Source: Bacteroidota bacterium
GTDB lineage: Bacteria; Bacteroidota; Bacteroidia; Bacteroidales; JAAUTT01
Length of the DNA: 64,000 nt
Reading direction: 5' to 3'
Assembly: GCA_023429135.1 (NCBI GenBank)
Contig: JAEYWD010000102.1
Span: 124,001 to 188,000 of the forward strand
Positions 63,859 through 64,000 of the stretch are shown here, piece after piece. The first letter of the stretch is position 1. The number at the start of each line of letters is the position of its first letter. The notes under the pieces were generated by a model. It saw only the letters and a list, made by a program, of their open reading frames with translations, did no database searches and was not told the DNA's origin. The position numbers and the translations under genes are program-made.

Positions 63859-64000
63859 TGCTTTTGAATCTCCTTCAGATAAAAATCCTCCAACGCTCTC
63901 ATCTCCCTCTTCTGCTTTTTGGTTTTATCATTAAACCCTAACAAATGCAAAACACCATGAACCATTATCCGGTGTAGTTCACTATCAAATGAGACTTCAA
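63855..64000 (-). CDS. ybeY: rRNA maturation endoribonuclease YbeY, C-terminal part only
   Basis: The last 48 codons before the right edge. The zinc motif region reads HRIMVHGVLHLLGFND, which is the family signature H-x3-H-x5-H in its usual place. The tail is KKQKREMRALEDFYLKEIQKQ in two parts. The stop TGA overlaps the ATG of mnmG by 4 bp, so the genes are coupled. The N-terminus is outside the window. Confidence 0.92.
   Translation of the reverse strand, partial: EVSFDSELHRIMVHGVLHLLGFNDKTKKQKREMRALEDFYLKEIQKQ

Overview
The window is about 64 kb of ordinary chromosome from a Bacteroidota bacterium, probably of the Bacteroidales/Marinilabiliales type. The evidence is the AT-rich sequence, promoter elements of the TAnnTTTG kind with few strong ribosome-binding sites, hybrid two-component kinases, a GH9 enzyme, paired M16 proteases, and a DUF4271-hemD-rnpA-yidD gene run that I associate with this phylum. 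The assignment is from gene content only. Two perfect parS sites beside mnmG suggest that the right end lies in the origin-proximal part of the chromosome.

Layout. Positions 1-2283 hold the N-terminal 761 residues of an SLBB capsule/exopolysaccharide export protein, followed by tRNA-Val(GAC). A small hypothetical gene is followed by a 0.55 kb unit bounded by perfect 17-bp inverted repeats that carries a frameshifted GxxExxY gene. Next come rsgA, a double-receiver hybrid kinase, an AIM24-family protein and a secreted GH9 glycosidase. From 11.3 to 18.0 kb a minus-strand run encodes PepE, an AsmA protein, an orphan histidine kinase, a U32 peptidase-like protein and PhzF. A degenerate ThiF/E1-like protein lies next to it. 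From 19.0 to 21.8 kb there is an ECF sigma factor, an anti-sigma-like membrane protein and an outer-membrane barrel; the sigma gene and the barrel gene share a conserved ECF-type promoter. Two M16 proteins (one with, one without the zinc motif) follow.

From 25.7 to 29.1 kb is a tight carotenoid operon: crtI, crtB, crtZ and a CarR/CrtYcd-type lycopene cyclase, consistent with synthesis of a hydroxylated beta-carotene such as zeaxanthin. It overlaps by 44 bp, tail to tail, a stand-alone receiver gene that sits in an operon with a secreted ankyrin-PPP phosphatase. A NtrY/NtrC-like pair is divergent from a MacB-type ABC transporter; two short palindromes lie in the shared intergenic region. A TPR hybrid kinase overlaps dtd and a MazG-like gene. 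DUF4271, hemD, rnpA and yidD follow, then the convergent pbpC/alpha-2-macroglobulin pair, an S41 protease, an arsR-polA pair, a polyprenyl-synthetase-like protein that lacks its catalytic motifs, uvrC, ade, the parS pair, mnmG and the end of ybeY.

I found no CRISPR array, prophage, complete insertion sequence, rRNA or obvious defence island. The observations most worth pursuing are the ECF autoregulon with two matching promoters, the palindromic parS pair, two degenerate enzyme homologues (E1-like and polyprenyl-synthetase-like), the GxxExxY unit with terminal inverted repeats, and a nested inverted-repeat structure upstream of the GH9 gene.
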